Source: Inia geoffrensis (lineage: Eukaryota; Chordata; Mammalia; Artiodactyla; Iniidae). Taken from it: DNA of 64,000 bases. Below are positions 1 to 10,389 of this stretch, one piece after another (the first letter of the stretch is position 1; every line of letters begins with the position of its first letter). The stretch spans positions 46,513,396 to 46,577,395 of the forward strand of contig CM070906.1 of the NCBI GenBank assembly GCA_036417435.1. The letters are read 5' to 3'. Both the position numbers and the translations under genes were made by a program. The notes under the pieces were generated by a model. The model ran no database searches, was not told the DNA's origin, and saw only the letters and a program-made list of their open reading frames with translations.

Positions 1-1040
1 GCCTACCCACCTCCCAGTGTCAGTATGTGGATCAGATCATTAATCAGGAGCCCTGGGTCTGCCCAGCAGGTTGGAGGAAGGAACCTCTTTTTGGCTCCTT
101 TTTCTCTCACCATACCTGCTCCTAGATCAAAGGAGCCACGCCCTGTCTTAAGTTGAAGACTTGTTCTCTTCGTAACAAAGACTATGGCAAGAGGCTTATT
201 CCAATATTAGGGTCAGTTCCTGCCAGGAAAGAACCTCTGATCAGCTCTGGAGGAAAATTCCCTAAAAGGAGCACATCTGCACAGGCCAGAAGACTGCCAG
301 ACTTGGTCTCTGACCCTGTTACACTTGACCAGCCGGGGCTTCTTTTCCTGGGAGGGCTTTGTAGCCCACCCAGTTACTGGACCCTGCTTTCTGCTTCCTT
401 TGAACTATGTGGGCCCTCATGTTTCTAAAGTATGCAACATAAAAAAGGAAGACTTCTCTTATGTGTGTTCCTATAAAATCTGAAAATATCATTCAACGTT
501 TACTTTCTATTTGTGTCCATCTGGGAAAACTTAAACCAGAAATCACAACAGAACAGGAGGTAGCTGTGCAAGTAGGAGAGGGCAGTGCAAGGAAAGGGAG
601 TGAAGGGGGAGGGGTCCCTGGAAATTTCAGCCCTGAAGGAGAAGGAAAGTACTGTGAAATGGAAGCCAAAGAACAGATCCAGGAAAGCAGGGAGAGGTGC
701 CAGGCGCCAGAATCTGCAAAAGAATACAGTATATTTTTCCCATTCCAGCCTAGGAGATTCCCTTCAATTTCAGATATGGATTTAAGCCATTGTGCTGACT
801 GAATATAAATCAAACATGTCTTTGATATGATCATACCTATCTTTCACTCTTCTAGGTTCTCACCAATTCAGTTGACTTTGACACTCAGCTATCAAGAGTG
901 AGATGGTACAGTTTCAAACCAGTTTATAGAAAAAGACACATAATATTCTCATATAGGTTTATATGGAGAAAATGAAGAAAAGAGTTACCACTTATGGTTA
1001 ACCCCGAGGAAGGAGCCATTCTAAAGAGCTTTTTATTTTC
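1..1040. other. Intergenic, no gene recognised
   Basis: Only short open frames are present, with no domain or interferon similarity on either strand. No recent repeat is recognisable before the SINE remnant at about 1041. Confidence 0.5.
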
Positions 1041-1137
1041 GGTTGCACTGCCTCGGCATGTGGGATCTTGGGATCCAACCTGCGCCCCCTACAGTAGAAG
1101 CTCAGAGTCTTAACCACTGGACCGCCAGGGAAGTCCC
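1041..1137 (-). repeat. Short tRNA-derived SINE remnant
   Basis: The complement of a CHR-type head: GGCATGTGGGATCTTGGGAT, then a degenerate B-box region, ending ACCGCCAGGGAAGTCCC. It is about 100 bp with no poly-A tail, so it is an old or truncated copy. Confidence 0.7.
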
Positions 1138-1368
1138 TCTAAGAGCTTTAAAATATATTTACATCAGCTCTACAAATATTTTTCTTTCCATTTTCCATTT
1201 GAGAAAACCGAGACTCAGGGAAGTTGAGTTGCCTCCGAGCAGAATAAGGGTTCCATGCAGAAGCTCACACAGTACATTGTGAGTTATGAGTGATTCTTTA
1301 AGCAATATGTTGGATTTCTGTGTGGTTTTTTAAATCTAATTATTTTTACTTGCAGAATTATTCTTTCT

Positions 1369-1579
1369 TTCTTTTTTTTTTTTTTTGCGGTACGCGGGCC
1401 TCTCACTGTTGTGGCCTCGCCCGTTGGGGAGCACAGGTTCCCGACGCGCAGGCTCAGCGGCCATGGCTCACAGGCCTAGCCGCTCCGCGGCATGTGGGAT
1501 CTTCCCGGACCGGGGCACGAACCTGTGTCCCCTGCATCGGCAGGTGGACTCTCAACCACTGCGCCACCAGGGAAGCCCC
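1369..1579 (-). repeat. CHR-type SINE with target-site duplication
   Basis: A near-intact element on the minus strand: poly-T, then GCGGTACGCGGGCC, the GC-rich body, and GCCACCAGGGAAGCCCC. It is flanked by a perfect 15-bp duplication AGAATTATTCTTTCT at 1354-1368 and 1580-1594. The low divergence and intact duplication point to a fairly recent insertion of the cetacean-type SINE. Confidence 0.9.
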
Positions 1580-1782
1580 AGAATTATTCTTTCTCTTTTT
1601 CCCTGGGCTTCTCTTTTTGGTGGCTACATTTTTACTTTCTGATGATTTTAATCTATTTTTTGTTCTTTACCTTAGATTTTTGTGGAAGAGATTCTCCTAT
1701 CCAGTTTCATTTTTCCATCTGATGAAGAAAATTCCTCAGAATTTTATATTCACTGCAATATGGTTATTATTTTTAAAAAATA

Positions 1783-2076
1783 AATATATTTATTTATTTA
1801 TTTATTTTTGGCTGCATTGGGTCTTCGTTGCTGCGTGCGGACTTTCTCTAGTTGCGGTGAGCGGGGGCTACTCTTCGTTGCAGTGTGCGGGCTTCTCCTT
1901 GCAGTGGCTTCTCTTATTGCAGAGCACAGGTTCTAGGCACATGGGCTTCAGTAGTTGTGGTACGCAGGCTCAGTAGTTGTGGCGCACGGACGGGCTTAGT
2001 TGGTCCACGGCATGTGGGATCTTCCCGGACCAGGGATCGAACCCGTGTCCCCTGCATTGGCAGGCAGATTCTTAAG
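1783..2076 (-). repeat. Longer CHR-family SINE
   Basis: A (TTTA)n tail is followed by TTTTGGCTGCATTGGGTCTTC, repeated GTAGTTGTGG modules and a tRNA-like head, GGATCTTCCCGGACC then ACCCGTGTCCCC. The copy stops before the usual ACCAGGGAAGTCCC end, so its tRNA 5' end is truncated. Confidence 0.8.
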
Positions 2077-2317
2077 TATGGCTATTTTTGAGTCCACAGA
2101 ATTTCATGATTTTTATAAACCCAATGCTGACTTCTGTAGAACGATTCAAAAGTTAATTAAGAAAGATCACCAAGCAAAAATATCAAAGTATAGAAGAGGA
2201 AAAATTCTTACATATATAGCTTTACCCGAAAATGAACTGTATTATAAAGCAGCAACAGTATAAATACAGTGACAGTACGGAGTTAGGTGATCAGAGTAAT
2301 AAAGAAAATAAATCCCA

Positions 2318-2441
2318 GGAGAGCTGGTGGTCCAGTGGTTAGGACTCCAAGCTTTCACTCCTGTGGCCTGGGTTCAATCCCTGGTCAGGGAACTAAGATC
2401 CTGCAAGCCACATTGGTGCAGCAAAAAAAAAAAAAAAAAAA
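2318..2441 (+). repeat. Short tRNA-derived SINE with poly-A tail
   Basis: Plus-strand copy starting GAGAGCTGGTGGTCCAGTGG, with a B-box-like GGGTTCAATCCCTGG and a terminal A-run of about 20. A short duplication AAATCCCAG flanks it. Confidence 0.8.
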
Positions 2442-2449
2442 AGAAATCC

Positions 2450-3770
2450 CAGAAATCGTTATATAATCTGTAGTAATTAAGTAAAGGCTATCTTAGACGT
2501 TAATATGGAAGAAAAAAAGTCAGTAAATGGTAACAGGATAAATGCCTGACAACCTAGACAGAAATCAATTTAGATTCTCATAGATGAAAAAAAAATCCTA
2601 ATGTACTATAAAAAATAAATGTGAAAGATTTAAAACATAAAAGGGAATTGATAATCCATAAGATCAATAGAGGAATGAAAATAGAGGATTGGTTCTACAT
2701 GTTCAACATTCTGCCATTAGGAGAAAATATAAAGAAAATGAACTATTATTTGTAAACATAAAATTGACAAATAGTTGCATCATAGGAATATAGCTACCAT
2801 CTGCATAAATGGTTTATATGTACTTTTAAGACTTAAGGATGCATAAAAACAATTCACAAGGGCAGTACGAAACTAGTTAATGTCATAAACTGCAGCACAA
2901 ATAAAAGAACTAAAAATAGCAAACAAAGCATATGAAAAGGCATTCCAGCCTACTAGTATTTAGAAATGATTTAACAATGATGCTTGACATTTTATGCTGT
3001 TAATGTAAGCAGTTATTTAAAAAAAATAAAATACTGATTTTTATGTGCTTTGTGCTACTACATACATTTCTTGAAATCTGTCCCCAAAAAATGTTTGTAA
3101 AATTTTTTAAAAATTATATCCAGTAATATAAACACACACTTTTATTCTCCAGGCGCTACCCTAGTTCTCTTCTTCTTTTCACAGATAAACCTCTCAAAAG
3201 AAGTCTCTATTCATTCTGTCTCCAAAACCTTTTCTCTTATTTAACCTTAGTCAGTATATTCCAGTCCGGATTCTGTGGAATTAACTCTGCCAAACCAGCC
3301 CTCATTTTCCCTGAATATAAGATATGTTTTAAATGTATTTCTTCCTTTAAACATCCTCTCATCACTACTGTCTCCTGGTTGTCCCGCTGTTGGGTTGCAT
3401 ACCATTCCAGTGTCCTTTTCAGGCTCCTTATTCTCTTCATTAAAATATGAAGGTCCCTAAGGTTTAGTTTTTGGTTCTCCTATTCTCTATTTCTAAAAGA
3501 ACTCACTCCTTCCTGGGCCTTCAGAGACCAGAATAACCCAGCTTCTAGGTTAACACTTCTAGCCACAGCACTCTGAAAGTTCTAGAACTGTACATCCAGC
3601 GTCAAGTCTTAGAATCTCTGCATCCTCCAGTCTCTGGTGACAGAAGCCACTTTTCTTTTGCCTATGGTGTTAGTATATAATGTAGTTGAAATGAATTAAT
3701 TGATTCATAGTTTTATGTTTCCTTCTGGCAAAAAGGGAAGTTTCAAGAGGGCCGGCACTTCATTTTCTTT
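2450..3770. other. AT-rich intergenic stretch
   Basis: No gene is recognised. The pyrimidine-rich part around 3140-3640 looks like an old, decayed interspersed repeat (LINE-like texture) but cannot be assigned with confidence. Confidence 0.35.
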
Positions 3771-3776
3771 CTTCAT

Positions 3777-3971
3777 TTTTTTTTTTTTTTTTTCCGCGGT
3801 ACGCGGGCCTCTCACTGTTGTGGCCTCTCCCATTGTGGAGCACGCGCAGGCTCAGCGGCCATGGCTCACGGGCCCAGCTGTTCCGCGGCACGTGGGATCT
3901 TCCCCGATCAGGGCACGAACCCGCGTCCCCTGCATCGGCAGGCGGACTCTCAACCACTGTGCCACCAGGGA
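3777..3971 (-). repeat. CHR-type SINE
   Basis: Poly-T, then CGGTACGCGGGCCTCTCACT, the GC-rich body and GCCACCAGGGAATT on the minus strand. It carries a small internal deletion before the CGCAGGCTCAGCGG block compared with the other copies. Confidence 0.88.
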
Positions 3972-4178
3972 ATTGAGGTTGTAAAATCAGTGTTGGTATT
4001 ACTTTCTTAAAAATAAACAAATGCAAAAAGATTTGAAAGTAAAACTTTAACTTAAAAATATAAAGATGAACACTTGTGTAATTAGCACAAATATAAGCAA
4101 AAATACTGAAATATAATAAATATAGTAAAATAGATATTTAAGTACATAAGTGCATTAATAAGGTTATCTGTGAACTAG

Positions 4179-4250
4179 ATGCTTTTACTTATAGTTGCTT
4201 AATACTACCAATAAATGCTTTTACTTATAGTTGCTTAATACTACCAATAA
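4179..4250. repeat. Perfect 36-bp tandem duplication
   Basis: A 36-bp unit beginning ATGCTTTTACTTATAG occurs twice head to tail (4179-4214 and 4215-4250) with no mismatch seen. It lies outside any recognised element. Confidence 0.9.
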
Positions 4251-4383
4251 ATGTTTTGACAAATTTAATCCGTTTATTTTATGATGAAGGCAGAAAAAAG
4301 TCTTTTGAAATTACTAAACATGTGGGAGTACAATGAATTGTATCTGTCCATAATTGTTTAAGAGCATACCTCTAGTTCCTTAG

Positions 4384-4796
4384 TGTAAGGAAGGGCACCA
4401 AGAAACGGAGGAGAGCTTAAACAAGCTTTATTTGGGAACGCTCCCGGGCGAGGTTCACTGGTCCGAGAGAAAGGGGCCAGAAAAGTCGCGCCCGGGCGAG
4501 GGTTTGGGCAGAATTTATAGGGGAAGAAGGGAAAGGGGTGTGGTGAATCCGGGAGGGCTCAGGGTATTCGTTATTTGGTGGTCTTTTCGGGTATCGTGGC
4601 AATATCTGGTGCCGGTCGCATCAGTCTTGGGACCATTAGTCCCGCCCCTCGAAAGGCAGTGAGGCTGGGCAGGGTGAAGTCCCCAGGAACTGGGTGGTCC
4701 GGAAAGTCTCCAGGTCAGTTTCTGGAACTGGGTGGTCCGGAAAGTTTCGGTCTGATGCAACCTGTGAGTTTGATTGCGTTCCCCTGCCTCGGGCCA
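4384..4796 (-). mobile_element. Solo LTR of an endogenous retrovirus
   Basis: On the minus strand this 413-bp unit begins TGGCCCGAGGCAGGGG and ends CCTTCCTTACA. It has a TATA-like CTATAAATT (around 4515), a polyadenylation signal AATAAAGC (around 4420) and two copies of CTTTCCGGACCACCCAGTTCC-like enhancer sequence 38 bp apart (plus-strand copies start at 4686 and 4724). A 5-bp repeat CTTAG directly flanks it (4379-4383 and 4797-4801). No internal retroviral sequence adjoins it, so it is a solo LTR left by LTR-LTR recombination. It abuts the 3' end of a minus-strand interferon pseudogene. Confidence 0.85.
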
Positions 4797-5185
4797 CTTA
4801 GCTCTTATCTTTCTTGCAAGCTTGATAATAAAGAGAAGGATTTCATGATTTCTTGCTCTGACAACTACCCAGGTGTAGCAGCTCTGTTCTTTCTTTTCCA
4901 GAGAAAAACTTTTTCCTTGGAAGTGCTTTTTCACAGCCATTATGGAGTCTTCACAGCTCAGGGGAGTCCTTCCATCCCCAACTACTGCAACAAGCTGGTC
5001 TCCAGGACTTGCCAATGCTGATGAAGTCCAGTGAAGAACTTCTCCAGGCCAGTCTCATTCCAACCACCCTCTTATGCTGAACAGTTTGAAGATTTGCTGA
5101 AGCATCTGATGGAGGAGAGCAGTGATTTGAGCCTTCTGGACCTTGCTGCCATCTACCAGAAACAACAGAAGACCATTGGAACCAG
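4797..5185 (-). pseudogene. Type I interferon pseudogene, N-terminally truncated
   Basis: Read on the minus strand, this segment carries decayed interferon sequence. The helix-B region near 5154-5076 reads KVQKAQITALLHQMLQQIF. A stretch like EKFFTGLHQHWQVLETSLLQ follows near 5030-4960. Then come EDSIMAVKKHFQG (about 4950-4910) and a C-terminal part that reads SCYTWVVVRARNHEI where intact genes have [10 protein letters not shown]. At least one frameshift and stop separate these pieces. Everything before about mature residue 44 is missing, with no signal peptide or promoter found beyond 5185. The end of the frame runs into the solo LTR, which inserted about at the C-terminus. It is closest in style to IFNA/IFNW-type genes, but the subtype cannot be fixed by eye. 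Confidence 0.85.
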
Positions 5186-5189
5186 CTAA

Positions 5190-6000
5190 CTGTTCATCGG
5201 TAGGGGACTAATCAAATAATGTAGGACACACCCATTCAATGGGAAACAGTACAGCTATTTAAAAAGATAAAGCAATTATCTATCTATGAATGAGAAGATC
5301 TCCAAGTTAAAAAAGATAGGTACAGAACAGTGAGTATAGTATGCTATCTTTTATATTAAAAAAGGGGGAGAGTGTAATAAAATAATGTACCTGTATTCTC
5401 ATCAGTTGGCATATGCATAAAGAAACTGGAAGGATTTAAAAGACAGTAATAACTTCAAACTGTGGAAAATGTTGGAAGCAGTTGTGTCAAAGTATACATT
5501 TATTCATATGCCCAAATTCCAATTTACTAGTAATTAAAAAAATGTAAGTTAGCAAAATATCCATAAAGGGAAAGATCAGTAGCAGGGAAATACACACTCA
5601 AACATTGCTGGTGACAGTATTTTGGAAAAAAAAAACTGTCTTCAATCAGCGTTCTGCCCCTAGGATTTATCCAAAAACAGGTAAAGTTTTGTGCTCAGAT
5701 TCTATAAAACAGTGGAGAACAAGAAAGTATATATTCAGGAACAAATGATGGGCAAGGAAACTACAGTATGTGTAGTTATTAAACAATTGTGTATCCATTT
5801 AAAAATTTGAGTAGAAAACAAAAGCACGAAAAATTTACTGATGATGGAATTCCATTGCGTGGCAAAAATTCAGGCTAAATTACTTACGTAGCATAGTCAC
5901 AATTTGGTATTTTAAAAGAGGCAAATGACGTGTTTTAAATGATTAAAATTTGAAACTATGAACCAAAGTTATAACTGAAATGTCTATTAAATTGTGTGGG
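5190..6000. other. AT-rich intergenic stretch
   Basis: No gene or recognisable repeat is seen between the interferon pseudogene and the SINE at 6006. Confidence 0.4.
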
Positions 6001-6005
6001 ATAAG

Positions 6006-6129
6006 TTTTTTTTTTTTTAGGGGGGGGCTGCGTGGCTCGTGGGATCTTGGTTCCCCAATCAGGGATTGAACCCGGGCCACAGCAGTGAAAGTGCCGAGTC
6101 CTAACCACTAGACCACCAGGGCATTCCCC
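6006..6129 (-). repeat. Short SINE with target-site duplication
   Basis: Poly-T followed by GGCTGCGTGGCTCGTGGGAT and ending GACCACCAGGGCATTCCC. A perfect 11-bp duplication TGTGGGATAAG flanks it (5995-6005 and 6130-6140). Confidence 0.88.
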
Positions 6130-6359
6130 TGTGGGATAAGAATTTTTAAGTTTTTTTTATAGAGGAAAAACTTTAAGCATTTTCCCCCATGCTGCCTTTC
6201 AATTTCTACAAAAGCCGCATTTCATTGTCACTCAGAAGTAACAAAAGGAAGAAGCCAGGAAGTGTAAATCTCAAAGTATGCATTTAGGGGGACAGCTCAG
6301 CTGCCGTGAAAGGTTTAGGTCAAGCATAATATACATGCGCCCATTCCAGCCCATTTAAT

Positions 6360-6820
6360 GCCACATACAAAGAACCCCAAGAGGCCCCGCGGGCCCATCC
6401 TGCACAGCCCCGCCTTGCCCAAACCCCGCCTTTCCAGCCCCCCGCCCACTTCCTCCCATCCCCCACACGACCGCCCACTGGCGAGGTCAGGCGGCCGCGC
6501 AGCCGCAGTAGCTGCCACGGCCGCTCCTAGCCCGGGGGATCCTGGGAGCAGGCCTTTCCGGAAGGACCGGTTCGGCGTCGGGGCCTCGGCCCGTGTTGCA
6601 GCCCAGTGTTCCAGGCCCTTGCTCCACGACGGGCCCGTAGCCGCGGCGACGCTCTAAGGACAGCGGAGGGCGAGGCGGGCCGCTCGCTGAGGTGCCCGGC
6701 TTCGCCGCCGAGCGAGCCAGGGGGCTGCAGGACGTGGCGGCACCTCCCCCTTGGCCCGGAGCGGAACTACGGGACGAGCGGGAACGCAGGCCGGACGAGG
6801 TGAACCGAGTCACTAAACTG
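6360..6820. promoter_or_regulatory. CpG-rich promoter region of KLHL9
   Basis: This GC-rich block is dense in CpG (for example GGCGGCCGCGCAGCCGCAG near 6490 and CCGCGGCGACGCTC near 6641) and sits 240-700 bp before the KLHL9 start codon in an otherwise AT-rich neighbourhood. It is the expected CpG-island promoter and 5' untranslated region of a broadly expressed gene. The open frames on both strands here are by-products of the GC content. The exact transcription start is not visible. Confidence 0.75.
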
Positions 6821-7061
6821 CCTTCAGGTGATGAATCATCTACATAATAATCAGATTTGAGGTCCACAACCCTCTGTGGTCCTGCTATAGAACAATTTTC
6901 AGAGAGAGAGTGGTGTGTTCTGAGGTGTGCCACAGTGACTGTTTGCCCTTGATAAGGAAAGCAAGCTCTCTTGCTCTTGGGACATCCTCGTTTCCTTTAA
7001 AGCTTTCAGGTCATAACCTCTTTGGCCGGCATACATCTTTGTGCAAGAGGAAGGCTTTCAC

Positions 7062-8915
7062 ATGAAAGTGTCTCTTGGTAACGGTGAAATGGGCGTCTCC
7101 GCCCATTTACAGCCTTGCAAGGCAGGAACCACACGTTTTTTTACCAGCAATACTCACAGTTCGGTGGTTTTGCAAGGCTTTGATCAGCTTAGAATAGAAG
7201 GATTGCTTTGTGACGTGACCCTGGTACCAGGTGATGGAGATGAAATCTTCCCTGTTCATAGAGCTATGATGGCGTCTGCTAGTGATTATTTCAAGGCTAT
7301 GTTCACAGGTGGAATGAAAGAACAAGATTTAATGTGCATTAAGCTTCATGGGGTGAACAAAGTTGGTCTGAAGAAAATAATTGATTTTATTTATACTGCA
7401 AAACTTTCTCTTAATATGGACAATCTTCAGGACACACTTGAAGCTGCCAGCTTTTTACAAATTTTACCTGTTTTAGACTTCTGTAAAGTGTTTCTTATTT
7501 CAGGAGTCTCTTTAGATAACTGTGTTGAAGTTGGACGAATTGCTAACACCTACAATCTTATAGAGGTAGATAAATATGTCAATAATTTCATCCTGAAGAA
7601 TTTTCCTGCATTATTGAGTACTGGGGAGTTTCTAAAACTCCCTTTTGAACGGCTTGCCTTTGTGCTTTCTAGCAATAGTCTTAAGCACTGTACTGAACTT
7701 GAGCTTTTCAAGGCTGCCTGTCGCTGGCTAAGGTTGGAAGACCCTCGGATGGATTATGCTGCAAAATTAATGAAGAATATTCGATTTCCACTGATGACAC
7801 CACAGGATCTCATCAATTATGTGCAGACAGTAGATTTCATGAGAACAGACAATACCTGTGTGAATTTGCTTTTGGAAGCTAGCAATTACCAAATGATGCC
7901 ATATATGCAGCCAGTGATGCAGTCAGATAGAACTGCCATTAGATCTGACTCAACCCACTTAGTTACATTAGGAGGAGTTTTGAGGCAGCAGCTGGTTGTC
8001 AGTAAAGAATTACGGATGTATGATGAAAGGGCGCAAGAGTGGAGATCTTTAGCCCCAATGGATGCTCCTCGTTACCAGCATGGCATTGCTGTCATTGGAA
8101 ACTTTCTTTATGTAGTTGGTGGTCAAAGTAATTATGATACAAAAGGGAAAACTGCCGTTGATACAGTTTTCAGATTTGACCCTCGGTATAATAAGTGGAT
8201 GCAGGTTGCTTCATTAAATGAAAAGCGCACATTTTTCCACTTAAGTGCTCTCAAAGGACATTTGTATGCCGTTGGTGGGCGAAGTGCAGCTGGTGAGCTG
8301 GCCACAGTAGAATGTTACAATCCAAGAATGAATGAGTGGAGCTATGTTGCAAAAATGAGTGAACCCCACTATGGCCATGCTGGAACAGTGTATGGAGGCT
8401 TAATGTATATTTCAGGAGGAATTACTCATGATACTTTCCAAAACGAGCTCATGTGTTTTGACCCTGATACAGACAAATGGACACAGAAGGCTCCAATGAC
8501 TACAGTCAGAGGTCTGCATTGCATGTGTACAGTTGGAGACAAGCTCTATGTCATTGGTGGCAATCACTTCAGAGGAACAAGTGATTATGATGATGTTCTA
8601 AGCTGTGAATACTATTCACCGACCCTTGACCAGTGGACACCAATTGCTGCCATGTTAAGAGGTCAGAGTGATGTCGGAGTTGCCGTCTTTGAAAATAAAA
8701 TCTATGTTGTAGGTGGATATTCTTGGAATAATCGTTGTATGGTAGAAATTGTCCAGAAGTATGACCCAGAAAAGGATGAGTGGCATAAAGTTTTTGACCT
8801 TCCAGAGTCACTTGGTGGCATTCGAGCTTGTACTCTCACAGTTTTTCCACCTGAAGAAAACCCTGGGTCACCTTCCAGAGAATCACCTCTTTCAGCACCT
8901 TCAGATCATTCTTAG
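7062..8915 (+). CDS. KLHL9: KLHL9, BTB-Kelch adaptor of CUL3 ubiquitin ligase
   Basis: A 617-residue single-exon protein. A BTB domain covers about residues 40-150 ([20 protein letters not shown]). A BACK domain follows (about 155-260, with [20 protein letters not shown]). Six Kelch blades fill about 300-600, with repeated GG pairs and spaced Y/W ([48 protein letters not shown]). In the family, KLHL9 with its paralogue KLHL13 recruits CUL3 to Aurora B during mitosis; that is known of the family, not shown here. The frame is open seven codons further up from a GTG, but the ATG at 7062 gives the usual 617-residue length and [12 protein letters not shown] start. Lack of introns and the interferon-cluster position favour KLHL9 over KLHL13. 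The frame is intact. The 3' untranslated region continues past 8916. Confidence 0.97.
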
Positions 8916-9560
8916 GACCAAGGTGTAAAATACCTTTGCAGTGCATCATGGATGATCCCATACTTCCCCTTCAGTTGTATCTTCTTACATTGATTGGTAC
9001 AGTTATTAGATAAAAAGGTAATTGATGTTATTTGTATTGCTTGGCTTAGTATGTTTATCAAATGGTTAACAAATGCATTCTGAAAATGTATTCAACATAG
9101 CCATTTTAACAAATGTAAAAAGATAAATAGAAAAATGTTTGTTAGATGTCTTTTTGTGGTGGTGTGTAAGTCAAAGTGTAGGTGATTGTAGTAAATGTAT
9201 AATTATATTCATTATCCTTCAAAATTGAAAGTTTTCATCTTTGACTAAAAAAACATCAAAGGGAGGCTGCCTGCTCTAACCTAAAATAATAAGCAAAAAA
9301 GGTCTCCAAGCCTTATTAGCTGCCTCCCTTTTTTCATAGAGTTTTTGACATAGCTGCCAACTCACCAGATTGTGTGGGTACATTCAGAATATGTGACGAT
9401 TCTTAGGCAGACCAGAGAAATAATAAATTCAAAAATATTAACTCAAAAAATAGTATAACCCTAAGTCAGGATTTCATATCTTTCTGGGGAGAGGGAGAGA
9501 GAAAATACACACACACACACACACACATACATACATATGTATATGCATGCATACACATAA
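8916..9560 (+). other. KLHL9 3' untranslated region and CA repeat
   Basis: AT-rich, gene-free sequence follows the KLHL9 stop. A simple (AC)n tract lies at 9507-9527, followed by ATACATACATATGTATATGC. A possible AATAAA lies near 9421. The transcript end is inferred, not seen. Confidence 0.45.
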
Positions 9561-9984
9561 TGTTTAAATCAATTGGCACTTTATGGTGAAATTGTTTTTA
9601 AATTCTTTTCTGCCTAGCAGCTATTTCTATTCAAATGGGAATTCAGTACTAGAGAATAAATGTCTATGTTGTCTTACTGAATTGATGTAGATAAGAACTA
9701 CAAGATTAAATTGACAACCAAATTTGTCATTTGACTGAATTGTTACTACAGATGAAACTTGTCACTTTTTCTGCTTGTATATTTTCTGTAGAGTTGCCTT
9801 TATACAGGTTATTTAGCAAAGTTCAAGTCTCAGAGAATTGCTTCTTAGTAACTTTAGGCTCTGCTACATTCCACCTTTTTGTTCAGTAAAACTTATGAAC
9901 AAGACAAAGAAAAACATACTGAACAAATCTATAGGTTTTTAAGTTCAGTCTCCCAACTTAGTCATTTCTAACATGACTGTTTGA

Positions 9985-10385
9985 TTTGAGGTGGTTGCCC
10001 TGGTGCTGCTCCAGCCCATGTGCATCCTGAGCTTTGTGTGATCTGCCTCAAGGCTGTAGTCTGAGCAAGCAGAAGATGTACTGTTTGGCGTCAGGTCAGA
10101 AAAATGTCTTTTTGGCTATGTCTAAAGGACAGGACCAAATTCAGATTCCCCAAGAAGCCAGCTGTAGAAAGCCTAGGACACTGCTGTTTTGCATGCAGTA
10201 CTAAAGTAGATCTTCAGCCTCTTCAATACCAAGGGCATCCCTACTGGTTCAGAACCACATGGGGAGATCTTAATGGGACCTTATCCGCAAATGGAATCAT
10301 AAGAGTCCTCCGAAGTGAATGATTCTGAAGAATCTGAAGAGTTACTTCCCTGGAATAATTGTCTACCTGAAGAAAAAATTTACAT
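9985..10385 (+). pseudogene. Type I interferon pseudogene
   Basis: A decayed plus-strand interferon. A hydrophobic signal-like VVALVLLQPMCILSF is followed, one base out of frame, by CDLPQ at the expected mature start (about 10048). Then come SLSKQKMYCLASGQKN in one frame and CLKDRTKFRFPKKPA in another (about 10117-10160). A helix-B remnant like FSLFNTKG follows (about 10217), and near 10340-10375 LKSYFPGIIVYLKKK, the counterpart of [15 protein letters not shown]. Several frameshifts and stops make it non-coding. It dissolves into AT-rich sequence before the CAWE region. It lies 1.1 kb downstream of KLHL9, in the same orientation as the intact interferon genes. Subtype not determined. Confidence 0.85.
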
Positions 10386-10389
10386 ATAT

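Noticed and set aside
1320..1976. 218-codon plus-strand frame
   Set aside because: It runs through two SINEs on the opposite strand and begins with a poly-phenylalanine run from poly-T.
4575..5021. 148-codon plus-strand frame across the LTR and pseudogene
   Set aside because: It is the antisense of the solo LTR and interferon pseudogene. The meaningful similarity is on the minus strand.
6487..6933. 148-codon minus-strand frame in the KLHL9 promoter
   Set aside because: An open frame produced by GC-rich CpG-island sequence; low-complexity composition and no domain.
7041..7061. Seven-codon upstream extension of KLHL9
   Set aside because: It starts with GTG, and the ATG at 7062 gives the usual 617-residue protein.
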